From Rhodococcus tukisamuensis NBRC 100609 (GTDB taxonomy: Bacteria; Actinomycetota; Actinomycetes; Mycobacteriales; Mycobacteriaceae): a stretch of DNA of 64,000 nt. The notes under the pieces are model-generated. The model was not told where the DNA came from, searched no databases, and saw only the letters and a program-made list of their open reading frames with translations. Shown here piece by piece: positions 47,122 to 56,184 of this stretch. The position numbers were made by a program, and so were the translations under genes. Each line of letters opens with the position of its first letter. The first letter of the stretch is position 1. The stretch is from assembly GCF_001894985.1 (NCBI RefSeq), contig NZ_BCXG01000017.1, positions 1 to 64,000 on the forward strand, given 5' to 3'.

Positions 47122-50100
47122 TCAACTATCGATGACATTTTGGGTCCCCGCATTATTCCCCGCAGCGCTTCGCGCCGCATCCCAGAGCCGTTCGTAGTGT
47201 CCACCGGCGTGACGCAGCTCGTGGTGTGGACCGGACTCGACGATGCGCCCGTCGTCGACCACCACGACGAGGTCGGACCGCGCGGCAGTCGCCAGCCGGT
47301 GTGCCACCACCACCGCGGTGCGCCGGCGGGCGATCAGCCGGCTGGCCTCGAGCACGGTGCGCTCGGTGGCCGGGTCCAGGGTGGCCGTCGCCTCGTCGAG
47401 CAGCAGCAGGTCCGGGTCGACCAGTTCGGCACGGGCCAGCGCGATCAGCTGACGCTGGCCGGCGGAGAGTCCCTGTCCGCGCTCGCCGATCGGGGTGTAC
47501 ATGCCGCCGCGGAGATCGGCGATGGTCGCCAGCGCGCCCACCGCGCGGGCCGCGGCCACGATCTGCTCGCGGGTCGCGTCGGGCCGGCCGTAGGCGATGT
47601 TGCTCGCCACGTCGCCGGTGAAGAGGTGCGCCTCCTGCGGGACCACGCCGAGCCGGGCGCGGTACTCGGGGAGCGGGTAGCCGCGTAGGTCCACCCCGTC
47701 CACCCGTACCGCGCCGTCGGTCGGGTCGTAGAAGCGGGCCAGCAGCTTGACGACGGTGGACTTGCCGGCGCCGGTCCGGCCGACCAGGGCCACCGTGGTG
47801 CCCGCGTCGATGCGCAGGTCCACGCCCTGCAGGGCGTCGGTCTCCGCGCCGGCGTAGCGGAAGGTCACGTCGGCGAGGTCGACGTCCCCGCGCAGGTGCC
47901 CGGTGATCGGCACCGTGCCCGACGGGGCAGCGGCGTCGCCGGCGAGTGAATCCTCCAGCGAACTGCGGGTTCGCAGCAGGTCCCCGATCCGGCGCAGGCC
48001 GACGCTGGCCTGCTGGTAGCCGTCGAAGACCTGCGAGAGCTGCTGGATCGGACCGAATAGCAGCCCGAGGTAGAGGACGAAGGCGACCAGCGTGCCCGCG
48101 GTGGCCTCGCCGTTGGCGACGCGGGTGGCACCGACCAGCACCACGGCGGCCATCGCCAGGTCGGACAGGAAGGTGATGAACGGGAAGAAGATCGAGATGG
48201 CCCGCTGCGAGCGCATCCGGCTGCGGCGGTAGCTGTCCGCGCGCTCGGCGAACCGTTCCGCCGCGAAGTCCTCACGCCGGTACGCCTGCGCCGCGCGCAG
48301 CCCCGCGACGTTCTCCTGGAAGTCGGCGTTGACGATCGAGATGCGTTCCCGCGAAACCGAGTACGCCACGGAGGACACCCGGCGGAAGAGCAGGGTGGCC
48401 ACCAGTAGCGGCGGCACCGCGGCGAGCGCCACCAGTCCGAGCACCACGTCGGTCAGCAGCAGGGCGATCGCGATCCCGACCACCGTGAGCACGCTGACCA
48501 CCGCCGTCGACAGGCCGGTCTGCAGGAACGACGACAGCGCGTCGACGTCGGTCGTCATCCGGGTCATGATGCGGCCGGACAGTTCCCGCTCGTAGTAGTC
48601 GAGGCCGAGCCGCTGCAGGTGCGCGTAGCTGCGCACCCGCAGGCTGTAGAGGACCTTCTCGCCGGCGCGGGTGGTGATCACCGTCATCACCGCGACCACC
48701 AGCCAGTCCGCGGCGACCAGCGCGACGCCGGCGAAGGTGGCCCACCACAGCGCGGACGGCTGGTCGACCGTGACGCCGCGGTCGAGCGCGAACTTGACGA
48801 TCGACGGGAACAGCACGCCCGCCAGCGAGTCCAGCGCCAGGCAGGCGATGACGGCGGCGAGGATCCAGCGGACCGGCCGCAGCAGCGCGGACAGCCGGAA
48901 CGCGGGGTCCGGCCGGCGCAGATCGTGGTCGTCCATGCCGGGTTGCTCGGTGGCCGGGGGTAGGGCCGCGACGGCGGCACGCAGTTCCGGCGTGGCGGCC
49001 ACGTTGCCGAGTGCCCCGGACGCCGCGCCGCCCGCGCCGTGACCGCCGCCGCCCGCAGGTGCGCCGCCCGCCGTCACCGCGCGGGTCCCTGCTGCGTCGG
49101 GTCGCTCCGGGGCGTCGCCTCGGACGCCGGCCGCGACGTCCGGCCACAGCGCCGCCTCGGACGGTTCGGCGGCGGCGCGGTCCGGTGGCGTGCCGACCGG
49201 CTCGGAGTCGGGGTCCGGGTCCGCGAGCAGTTCCCGGAACAGCGGGCACCGTGCGTCGAGTTCGTCGACGGTGCCGGTGTCGATGATCCGGCCGCCGTCG
49301 AGGACGGCGACCCGGTCGGCGAGCGTCAGGGTCGAGCGGCGGTGCGCCAGAATCAGGGTGGTCCGGTCGCTTCGGCAGCGCAGCGTGTCGAAGATGGCGG
49401 CCTCGGTGGCGGCGTCCACCGCGGACGTCGCGTCGTCGAGGATCAGCAGCCGCGGGTCGACCAGCAGGGCGCGCGCCAGCGCCACCCGCTGGCGCTGGCC
49501 GCCGGAGAGGGTCAGCCCACGTTCGCCGACGACGGTGTCGTAGCCGTCGGCGAGCGACTCGATGAACTCGTCGGCCTGCGCCATCTTCGCGGCGATCCGG
49601 ATGTCCTCGGCGCTGGCGTCCGGTCGGCCCAGCGCGATGTTCGAGGCGACGGTGTCCGAGAACAGGAACGGCTCGTCGAACACCAGCCCCACCGCGCCGC
49701 GCAGCTGCTCCCCGCGCAGGGTGGTCACGTCGAAGGCCTGCCCGCCGGCGGTCAGCGCGACGGTGCCTTCGCTCGGCGCGTAGAACCGGGGGAGCAGCAG
49801 CGAGAGCGCCGTCTTGCCGGACCCGGCGCGGCCGACCACGGCGACGGACTCGCCGGGCGCCAGGTCGAGGTCGAGTCCGCGCAGCACCTCCCGGCCCGGC
49901 TCGAACCCGAACGTGACGCCGCGCAGCCGGACCCCGACCGGGCCGTGCGGCAGGGCGACCGGATGCGGGGGGTCGGCGACGGCGGGCTCGGTGTCGATCA
50001 CCTCGTAGACCCGTTCGACGGCGGCGCGCGAGAGCTGCGCCATGATCACCACCGACGACAGGACGCGGGTGACGTTCGACATGGTGGCGACGTAGGTCGC

Positions 50101-50949
50101 GAAGGCCAGGAAGGTGCCGATGGTGATCGCGCCGCCGAGCGCGAGGTAGCCGCCGAAGGCGATCACCCCGACCAGGCCGAGTTGCGGCAGCGCGGCCATG
50201 GTCGGCGCGAACCGGGAGTTGATCCGGGCCGCGCGCAACCGCTCCGCGTACAGGGTGCGGCCCAGGTCCTCGAGCTGGTCGACGGCACGGGCCTCCTGCC
50301 CGAATCCCTTGACCACCCGGACACCGGTCACGGTCTCCTCGACGTGCTGGGCCAGGTCCGCGGCACGCTGCTGGGCGGACCAGGTGGCGGCGAACAGCTT
50401 CGGCCGGATCCGCCACACCACCAACGCCACCGCGGGCACCACCAGCAGCGCGACCACGGTCAGCAGCGGGGAAAGGTAGGCCATCACCACCACGGCCAGC
50501 ACGAACTGGATCAGCGCGCCCGCTGACAGCGGGACCATGGCGAGCAGGCCCTGCACCAGCTGCAGGTCGGTGATCGACCGGGACACCACCTGCCCGGTGC
50601 GGATCTGGTCCTGCCCGAGTCCGTCGAGGCGTTGCAGCGAGCCGAGGAGGCCGAGTCGCAGGTCGTGCTGGACGTCGAGGGAGAGTTTGCCCGCGAGCAT
50701 CCGGCGGCCGAACTGGCAGCCGAACCGGACCACCGCCAGGCCCGCGATGGCGGCGGCGACCACCGCGATCACCTCGGTGGCACCGGAACTGGCGTCGTCC
50801 ACCGCGATCCGGGCGAGCAGCGGGAAGGAGATGTCGATGACCGCGGCGATCAACGTCACCGTCAGGGCGCCGACCGTGACGGACCGGTGTGCCCAGCAGG
50901 CGGCGGCCAGTCGTCTGATCCAACCGCGGGGCTTCGTCTCGGGTGCCAT
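47122..50949 (-). CDS. Fused tandem ABC exporter (TMD-NBD-TMD-NBD)
   Basis: A 1275-residue exporter in one chain; relatives in M. tuberculosis are the separate Rv1272c/Rv1273c. Half 1 (about 1-600): six helices, Walker A GRAGSGKTA, signature LSGGQRQRVALARAL, Walker B LLILDDATSAVD. A Gly/Ala-rich linker follows. Half 2: six helices, Walker A GRTGAGKST, signature LSAGQRQLIALARAE, Walker B LLLLDEATATLD. In NBD1 the catalytic Glu is Asp and the Q-loop Gln is Asp (VFDEPFLF), so one ATP site is degenerate. The ATG has a leaderless-like -10 TAACGT at 8 nt. Substrate unknown, probably lipid or drug. Confidence 0.93.
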   Translation of the reverse strand: MAPETKPRGWIRRLAAACWAHRSVTVGALTVTLIAAVIDISFPLLARIAVDDASSGATEVIAVVAAAIAGLAVVRFGCQFGRRMLAGKLSLDVQHDLRLGLLGSLQRLDGLGQDQIRTGQVVSRSITDLQLVQGLLAMVPLSAGALIQFVLAVVVMAYLSPLLTVVALLVVPAVALVVWRIRPKLFAATWSAQQRAADLAQHVEETVTGVRVVKGFGQEARAVDQLEDLGRTLYAERLRAARINSRFAPTMAALPQLGLVGVIAFGGYLALGGAITIGTFLAFATYVATMSNVTRVLSSVVIMAQLSRAAVERVYEVIDTEPAVADPPHPVALPHGPVGVRLRGVTFGFEPGREVLRGLDLDLAPGESVAVVGRAGSGKTALSLLLPRFYAPSEGTVALTAGGQAFDVTTLRGEQLRGAVGLVFDEPFLFSDTVASNIALGRPDASAEDIRIAAKMAQADEFIESLADGYDTVVGERGLTLSGGQRQRVALARALLVDPRLLILDDATSAVDAATEAAIFDTLRCRSDRTTLILAHRRSTLTLADRVAVLDGGRIIDTGTVDELDARCPLFRELLADPDPDSEPVGTPPDRAAAEPSEAALWPDVAAGVRGDAPERPDAAGTRAVTAGGAPAGGGGHGAGGAASGALGNVAATPELRAAVAALPPATEQPGMDDHDLRRPDPAFRLSALLRPVRWILAAVIACLALDSLAGVLFPSIVKFALDRGVTVDQPSALWWATFAGVALVAADWLVVAVMTVITTRAGEKVLYSLRVRSYAHLQRLGLDYYERELSGRIMTRMTTDVDALSSFLQTGLSTAVVSVLTVVGIAIALLLTDVVLGLVALAAVPPLLVATLLFRRVSSVAYSVSRERISIVNADFQENVAGLRAAQAYRREDFAAERFAERADSYRRSRMRSQRAISIFFPFITFLSDLAMAAVVLVGATRVANGEATAGTLVAFVLYLGLLFGPIQQLSQVFDGYQQASVGLRRIGDLLRTRSSLEDSLAGDAAAPSGTVPITGHLRGDVDLADVTFRYAGAETDALQGVDLRIDAGTTVALVGRTGAGKSTVVKLLARFYDPTDGAVRVDGVDLRGYPLPEYRARLGVVPQEAHLFTGDVASNIAYGRPDATREQIVAAARAVGALATIADLRGGMYTPIGERGQGLSAGQRQLIALARAELVDPDLLLLDEATATLDPATERTVLEASRLIARRRTAVVVAHRLATAARSDLVVVVDDGRIVESGPHHELRHAGGHYERLWDAARSAAGNNAGTQNVIDS

Positions 50950-50996
50950 CGACAGCCACGTTAGACCCGACCTCCGACGGGTCCGCTCGGTGCCGG

Positions 50997-51761
50997 TCAG
51001 GTGATGTCGCGGCGCGTGGCGGCCCACCAGCCGAGGCCGCAGGCGAGGCAGGTCCAGAAGAGCAGCGCGATCGCGGCGACCGGCCACGGGGCGTACTCGT
51101 CGATGTTCGAGGCGGAGGTCGCCGCGATCGTGGACCAGGTGGCCGCCGTCGGCAGGAGCTGAGTGAGCGCGCCCGCCCCGACGCCGGGCAGGACCGCCGT
51201 CACGACCATCTCACCGGCGGGGTACCAGGCCACCAAGGCGACTGCGGCGGTGGTGGACGACCCGAGCGCCAGCCCGAGCCCCGCCCCGATCAGCGACCAC
51301 GCCACGGTGGTCAGGACGCCGGCGGCGAGCATCGCGGCGACCGGCCACGACATCTCGAAGAGGCCGCCGGCAAAGGTCAGAATGCAGATCAACGCGACCG
51401 CCTCGACGGCGACCGCGTAGGCCGCGCCGAACGCCGCCGTGACCGCCAGTTTTGCGGTGACCACCCGGTCTCGGCCGGCGGTGGTGAGGAAGGTCGGGGT
51501 GAGCGTCTTGTGCCGGAACTCGGTGCCGGAGTTGATCGCTCCGAACAGCCCGGCGAACAGGGCCACGCCGGCGATCGCGACGAACAGTCCGACCGACGCG
51601 GCGCCGGTGGTCAGTTTGGAACCGCTGAACTCGATGTCACCCGCCATCGCGGCATAGAAGGTCCCGGCGAACAGCGCGACGAACAGCGGGGCGAGGACCA
51701 GCGCCCACCAGAAGCGCAGGGTGGTGACCTTGCGCAGTTCGCTGGTCAGCAGCGCGGTCAT
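50997..51761 (-). CDS. ABC-2 type permease
   Basis: A 254-residue membrane protein with six transmembrane segments in the ABC-2 layout: ELRKVTTLRFWWALVLAPLFVALFAG, FVAIAGVALFAGLFGAINSGTEFRHKTLTPTFL (with the typical amphipathic GTEFRHKT loop), and AIALLFWTCLACGLGWW. It forms the channel for the ATPase encoded just upstream. The ATG overlaps the ATPase stop (ATGA). This class exports antibiotics, bacitracin-type peptides or unknown compounds; no substrate clue exists here. Confidence 0.88.
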   Translation of the reverse strand: MTALLTSELRKVTTLRFWWALVLAPLFVALFAGTFYAAMAGDIEFSGSKLTTGAASVGLFVAIAGVALFAGLFGAINSGTEFRHKTLTPTFLTTAGRDRVVTAKLAVTAAFGAAYAVAVEAVALICILTFAGGLFEMSWPVAAMLAAGVLTTVAWSLIGAGLGLALGSSTTAAVALVAWYPAGEMVVTAVLPGVGAGALTQLLPTAATWSTIAATSASNIDEYAPWPVAAIALLFWTCLACGLGWWAATRRDIT

Positions 51762-52756
51762 CGGGGGCCTCCGTAGGGATCGGTCGCATGCTGGAGCTGC
51801 GGGGCCGGCGGGCCGTAGTGCTGGGCGGCGTACTGCCCGGAAGTCATGGACGCGAACACCTGCTCGAGATCGACGTGCTCGGTGACGGACCCGAAGATGC
51901 GCACGCCCGCCGCGCCGGCGATCTCCGCGACCTCGGCCTCAAGGGTGCCGCCGACGGCGAGCCGGCCGTCGGGGAGCACCTGGGCGTCGGTGATGCCCTC
52001 GGCGCCGAGGGCGAGGGCGAGCCGCGCGGCGTCGGAGGAGGCGACCAGGACCCGGCCGGTGTGGGAGCGCCGGAGGTCGTCGATACCGCCCTCGAAGACG
52101 AGGCTGCCGCGGTCGACGATCACCAACCGGTCCACCGTCTGCTCCACCTCGCGCAGGAGGTGACTCGACACCAGCACGGTCCGCCCCGAACGGGCGAACG
52201 CACGCAGGAAGTCCCGGAGCCAGGCGATGCCCTCGGGGCCGAGGCCGTTCGCGGGCTCGTCGAGGACGAGGATCTGTGGGTTGCCGAGCATGGCGGTGGC
52301 GAGCGCGAGACGCTGGCGCATGCCGAGGGAGAAGGTGCCGGCCCTCTGGCGTCCCACCTGCTCGAGACCGACCATGCCGAGCACCTGGGGGGCCCGGTCG
52401 TCGGGGACACCGACCGCCGCGGCGTACACCAGAAGGTGGCCCAGCGCGGTCCGGTTCGGGTGCACGCCGAGCGAGTCGAGGACCACACCCACCGTGCGCG
52501 CGGGCTGCGCCAGCGCGGCGAACGGCAGCCCGGTGACGACGGCGCTGCCCGTCGTCGGCGTGATCAGCCCCAGCAGCATTCGCAGGGTGGTGGTCTTGCC
52601 CGACCCGTGCGGCCCGACGAACCCGGTGATCGACCCCGTCGGCACGGTGAAGCTCAGCTCCGAGACCGCACGCACGGCGCCGAACTGCTTGCTCAGGCCG
52701 ACCGCCTCGAGCGCCGGACGCGCGTGGGCCGGACCCGTCGTCTCGCCTGCGCTCAT
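51758..52756 (-). CDS. ABC transporter ATP-binding protein (DrrA/bacitracin type)
   Basis: A 332-residue ATPase. Walker A is GPHGSGKTT (His replaces the usual Asn), the signature is FSLGMRQRLALATAML, Walker B is ILVLDEPANGLG and the switch is VSSHLLREVEQT. The last 90 residues are the C-terminal domain of export ATPases, ending with a Pro/Gln/Tyr-rich tail (YGPPAPQLQHATDPYGG). ATG 52756 is chosen since AGGGGAGG lies 6 nt upstream. It forms an operon with the ABC-2 permease. Confidence 0.92.
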   Translation of the reverse strand: MSAGETTGPAHARPALEAVGLSKQFGAVRAVSELSFTVPTGSITGFVGPHGSGKTTTLRMLLGLITPTTGSAVVTGLPFAALAQPARTVGVVLDSLGVHPNRTALGHLLVYAAAVGVPDDRAPQVLGMVGLEQVGRQRAGTFSLGMRQRLALATAMLGNPQILVLDEPANGLGPEGIAWLRDFLRAFARSGRTVLVSSHLLREVEQTVDRLVIVDRGSLVFEGGIDDLRRSHTGRVLVASSDAARLALALGAEGITDAQVLPDGRLAVGGTLEAEVAEIAGAAGVRIFGSVTEHVDLEQVFASMTSGQYAAQHYGPPAPQLQHATDPYGGPR

Positions 52757-52828
52757 GCCGTTACCTCCCCTGCCGGACTCCACGGTGCGCCTCACCCTAT
52801 CGGCGCGGCGCTGCCCGGCGGCGGTTCG

Positions 52829-53683
52829 CTACCCGCGCAGCGCCGGCGACTCGGCCAGCGCGGCGAGGGCGGGCACCTCGTCGCGGTCGTAGGGAAGCAC
52901 CTGGACGGCCACGTGATTCGCGCCCGCGTCGAGATGCTCGGTCAGCCGCGCGGCGATCGACGGTGCGTCGCCGTGCGCCACCAGTGCGTCGATCACCCGG
53001 TCGCTGCCGCCATCGGCGAGCTCGTCGGCGGTGAACCCGAGCCGGGCCAGGTTCGCGAGGTAGTTCCGCCGGTTCAGGTAGGGAGTGACCAACGGGCGTC
53101 CAGCCACCCGGGCCGCGACGGGGTCGGGGTCGAGCACCACCTTGTGCTCGGCCGCCAGAAGCGGTGCGGGGCCGAGCAGTTCGCGAGCCTCGCGGGTGTG
53201 CTCCGGCGTGGTCAGGTAGGGGTGCGCGCCTGCGGCCCGGTCGGCGGCCAGTCGCAGCATCTTGGGTCCGAGCGCCGCCAGCACCCGGCGGCCGGCGGGC
53301 ACCCCGGCCGCGTCCAGTTCGTCGAGGTAGGCGACCACGGCCTGGTACGGCTTGGCGTAGACCTCCGCCGAGGACTCCCGGTGGCCGGCGCCGACGCCGA
53401 GCAGGAAGCGCCCGGGATGGCGGTCCTCGAGGCGGTGGAACGACTCGGCGACCTCGGCGGCCGGCGAGCTCCAGATGTTGGTGATCCCGGTGGCGACGGT
53501 GAGGGTGGTCGTGGCGTCGAGCATCTGTTCGGCGACGGCGAGGTCCGCGGGCGGCGAGATGCCGATCCAGAGAGTGCCGTAGCCGAGTCGCTCGACGGCC
53601 CGGGCGAATTCTGGGGTCAACCCGGCGACGCGGCGCCACACGCCGATCCGGCCGATGTCGGGGGTCTGAGGGTCGATGCTCAT
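52829..53683 (-). CDS. LLM-class F420-dependent oxidoreductase, paralogue A
   Basis: A 284-residue luciferase-like protein of the TIGR03620 type: IGRIGVWRRVAGLTPEFARAVERLGYGTLWIG, TTLTVATGITNIW, HPGRFLLGVGAGH and a conserved PYLTTPEHTREARELLG. The group uses F420 or FMN; substrates are unknown. ATG 53683 (SIDPQTPD) has GGAG 6 nt upstream. A paralogue of about 85% identity lies at 55038-55895 and each is divergent from an MFS gene or its remnant (see findings). The pair may detoxify and export a compound together. Confidence 0.87.
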   Translation of the reverse strand: MSIDPQTPDIGRIGVWRRVAGLTPEFARAVERLGYGTLWIGISPPADLAVAEQMLDATTTLTVATGITNIWSSPAAEVAESFHRLEDRHPGRFLLGVGAGHRESSAEVYAKPYQAVVAYLDELDAAGVPAGRRVLAALGPKMLRLAADRAAGAHPYLTTPEHTREARELLGPAPLLAAEHKVVLDPDPVAARVAGRPLVTPYLNRRNYLANLARLGFTADELADGGSDRVIDALVAHGDAPSIAARLTEHLDAGANHVAVQVLPYDRDEVPALAALAESPALRG

Positions 53684-53789
53684 CTGCTGCTCCGTTCGTG
53701 GACTGCTCGGGGCCAATCAACCATGCGGGCGCGGCACCTCATACCGGTAGCTGATTCGGCCCGATCGGCTCTTTTGTAGCGTTCCACCC

Positions 53790-54977
53790 ATGGTGGGCCT
53801 CCGCGATCCGGCGCTCTCCGGCACACACGGCCGGCTCCTGGTGCTGCGGGCGAGTGTCGCGCTCGTGGTGGCGATGGGGCTGGGCCGATTCGCGTACACG
53901 CCGATCCTGCCGCTGATGGAGCAGCAGGCGGGCCTGAGCGGAGAGTCGGCCGCGACGATGGCGACCGTCAACTACCTGGGCTACCTGCTGGGTGCGGTCC
54001 TCGCGACATTCCTGCCGGTGCTGACCAGGAGCCGGGCGGCGCTGCGGGTGTCGCTGGTGGCGCTGATCGCCACGCTGGCGGCCATGCCGCTGACACAGTC
54101 CCTGCCGGTGTGGCTGACGCTGCGGGGGCTGGCCGGTCTGGCGAGCGCGGTGGTCTTCGTGTTCACCGCCCGGGTCGCGCACCAGGAACTGTCCGGCCGT
54201 CGCGACGGCGCCGGCTGGGTGTTCGGCGGCGTCGGCGGCGGAATCGCGTTGTCCGGTTTGGCAATCCTGGCCCTCGGCGCGGACGCGGACTGGCGGACCA
54301 GCTGGCTGGTGGTGGCGGCGCTGGCCGCGGCGTTGTCGGCGTTGTCGTGGACGCTGCCCGGGGGACGGCCGCAGCCGCACGCGGTCGGGGGAGCGGGCCG
54401 GGTGCCGCGCCGGAACCGGGTGGCGTTCGGCTGGCTGCTGGCCGCGTACTTCTGCGAGGGCCTCGGCTACATCATCTCGGCCACCTTCCTGGTCGCCGCG
54501 GTCGCCTCGCTGGGCAGTGCGACGTGGCTGGGCAGCGTGGTCTGGATCGCGGTTGGTCTGGCCGTGGTGCCGTCGTGCGTGTTCTGGATGCGGCTGTCGC
54601 GCAGGCACTCCCAGGTCACGATGCTGACGGTGGCGATGACGGTGCAGGCGGCGGCCGTGGCGGCGTCGGCGGTCTCCGGCTCCGCGGTGGTGCAGGTGCT
54701 CGGTGCGTTGTGCTTCGGCGGCACCATGATCGCCATCGTCACGCTGGCGCTGGCCGAGGGAACCGTGCTGGTGGGTGCGCGGGCACCGGCGATCGCCACG
54801 GCGGTGTACGGGGTGGGGCAGGTGATCGGTCCACTGATGGTCGCGCCGCTGCTCGACGGCGGATACACCCCGGCCCTGGCGGTGGGTGCGGTGGTGCTGG
54901 CGGCCGGGGTGCTCTTCACGCTGCCGCTGCTGCGGATGGAGCGCCGGGCGCAGGCACACCCCCGCGCGACCGGGTGA
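53790..54977 (+). CDS. YbfB/YjiJ-family MFS transporter
   Basis: A 395-residue, twelve-helix MFS protein. The YbfB/YjiJ hallmark is GLGRFAYTPILPLMEQQAGLS in the first helix; GWVFGGVGGGIALSGLAILAL and YVITS-type GLGYIISATFLVAAVASL occur in later helices. Family members export sugars or drugs, mostly uncharacterised. The ATG follows a leaderless -10, TAGCGT (53777-53782), with 7-nt spacing. It is divergent from LLM paralogue A, 106 bp apart, and is followed by a strong hairpin overlapping its stop. A decayed copy lies near 56000. Confidence 0.9.
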   Translation: MVGLRDPALSGTHGRLLVLRASVALVVAMGLGRFAYTPILPLMEQQAGLSGESAATMATVNYLGYLLGAVLATFLPVLTRSRAALRVSLVALIATLAAMPLTQSLPVWLTLRGLAGLASAVVFVFTARVAHQELSGRRDGAGWVFGGVGGGIALSGLAILALGADADWRTSWLVVAALAAALSALSWTLPGGRPQPHAVGGAGRVPRRNRVAFGWLLAAYFCEGLGYIISATFLVAAVASLGSATWLGSVVWIAVGLAVVPSCVFWMRLSRRHSQVTMLTVAMTVQAAAVAASAVSGSAVVQVLGALCFGGTMIAIVTLALAEGTVLVGARAPAIATAVYGVGQVIGPLMVAPLLDGGYTPALAVGAVVLAAGVLFTLPLLRMERRAQAHPRATG

Positions 54978-54992
54978 CCGGTCGCGCGGGGG
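54959..54992. terminator. Bidirectional terminator between MFS and LLM paralogue B
   Basis: CCCCCGCGCGACC (54959-54971) and GGTCGCGCGGGGG (54980-54992) form a perfect 13-bp stem around an 8-nt loop that contains the MFS stop. It is placed between convergent genes and has a partly eroded copy at 56110-56143. Confidence 0.75.
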
Positions 54993-55037
54993 CGCTGGGG
55001 TGACCCTGTCGGCGCGGTGGGGCCCGGCAGACGGCCG

Positions 55038-55895
55038 CTACCCGCGCAGCGCCAGCGACTCGGCGAGTGCGGCGAGAGCGGGCAACTCGTCGCGGTCGGA
55101 CGGAAGTACCTGTACGGCCACGTGATTCGCGCCCGCGTCGAGGTGTTCGGTCAGCCGCGCGGCGATCGCCGTCGCGCCGCCGTGCGCCACCAGGGCGTCG
55201 ATCACCCGGTCGCTGCCGCCGTCGGCCAGTTCGTCCTCGGTGAAGCCGAGCCGGGTCAGGTTCGCGACGTAGTTCCGCAGGTGCAGGTAGGGATTGTCGA
55301 CAGGCGGTCGCCCCACCGCCCGGGCCGCGACGGGGTCGGTGTCGAGCACGACCTTGTGTTCGGGTGCGAGAAGCGGTGTGGCCCCGAGCAGTTCGCGGGC
55401 CTCACGGGTGTGCTCCGGCGTGGTCAGGTACGGATGCGCGCCGGCGGCGCGGTCGGCGGCCAGTCGCAGCATCTTCGGGCCGAGTGCAGCGAGCACCCGA
55501 CGTCCGGCGGGCACCCCCGCCGCGTCCAGTTCGTCGAGGTATGAGACCACGGCCTGGTACGGCTTCGCGTAGACGTCCGCCGAGGCCTCTGGGTGGCCGA
55601 CGCCGACGCCCAGGAGGAAGCGGCCGGGATGGCGGGCCTCGAGACGGTGGAAGGACTCGGCGACCTCGGCGGCCGGCGAGACCCAGATGTTGGTGATCCC
55701 GGTGGCGACGGTGAGGGTTGTCGTCGCGTCGAGTACCTCTTCCGCGATCGAGAGGTCGGCCGGGGGCGAACCGCCCAGCCACAGGGTGCCGTAGCCGAGT
55801 TTCTCGACGGACTGCACGAACTCGGGCGTCAGGCCGTACGCGTGACGCCACACACCGATCCGGCCGAGGTTGGGGGTCTGCGGGTCGATGCTCAT
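55038..55895 (-). CDS. LLM-class F420-dependent oxidoreductase, paralogue B
   Basis: A 285-residue protein highly similar to paralogue A along its whole length (both start SIDPQTP, share YAKPYQAVV.YLDELDAAGVPAGRRVLAALGPK and the C-terminal HLDAGANHVAVQVLP). Differences concentrate in residues around the substrate side (GGSPPADLSIAEEV, VDNPYLHLRNYVANL), so specificity may have diverged. ATG 55895 has the same GGAGCAGCAG ribosome site as paralogue A. It arose by duplication of an LLM-MFS unit; its divergent MFS partner has decayed. Confidence 0.87.
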   Translation of the reverse strand: MSIDPQTPNLGRIGVWRHAYGLTPEFVQSVEKLGYGTLWLGGSPPADLSIAEEVLDATTTLTVATGITNIWVSPAAEVAESFHRLEARHPGRFLLGVGVGHPEASADVYAKPYQAVVSYLDELDAAGVPAGRRVLAALGPKMLRLAADRAAGAHPYLTTPEHTREARELLGATPLLAPEHKVVLDTDPVAARAVGRPPVDNPYLHLRNYVANLTRLGFTEDELADGGSDRVIDALVAHGGATAIAARLTEHLDAGANHVAVQVLPSDRDELPALAALAESLALRG

Positions 55896-55997
55896 CTGCT
55901 GCTCCGTTTCGGTGGACTGCTCGTGGAAACCACACCCGCCCGGCGAATCATTCCGGCTGCTGATCGACCGGGTCGGTCTCTTTGCGGCCTTCCCTCC

Positions 55998-56128
55998 ACG
56001 GTGAGCCTCCGCGACCCGGCAGGTTCCGGCACTGGCGGATTGCACTGCCGGGTCTCGTCGTGGAGCACGGTCCGAGGCCACGTACTGCGTAGCGCCGGAG
56101 TCGGGCGCACCCCGGCGCGACCGGATGA
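55998..56128 (+). pseudogene. Internal-deletion remnant of the MFS transporter
   Basis: About 131 bp retain both ends of the MFS gene at 53790-54977. The 5' part matches from the start (ACG GTG AGC CTC CGC GAC versus ATG GTG GGC CTC CGC GAT), with the start ATG changed to ACG. The 3' part encodes AHPGATG-stop versus AHPRATG-stop. The roughly 1 kb between is gone. Upstream, the former -10 TAGCGT is altered (TGCGGC), and sequence similarity to the intact spacer continues back to the LLM start. It is a decayed second MFS copy and not expressible. Confidence 0.82.
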
Positions 56129-56143
56129 CCGGCCGCGCGGGGG
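56110..56143. terminator. Eroded copy of the MFS terminator hairpin
   Basis: CCCCGGCGCGACC and GGCCGCGCGGGGG pair with two mismatches around GGATGACC. It is the duplicate of the hairpin at 54959-54992 and could still serve the DUF305 gene converging from the other side. Confidence 0.55.
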
Positions 56144-56184
56144 TGTGTGGGTTCACTGTCGCGGCGAATCCCGCGACGCGGCGC

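Noticed and set aside
47122-51087. Longer N-terminus for the fused ABC exporter (start near 51087)
   Set aside because: The extra ~46 residues are Arg-rich without similarity, while ATG 50949 begins the family-typical leader and has a -10 element in front.
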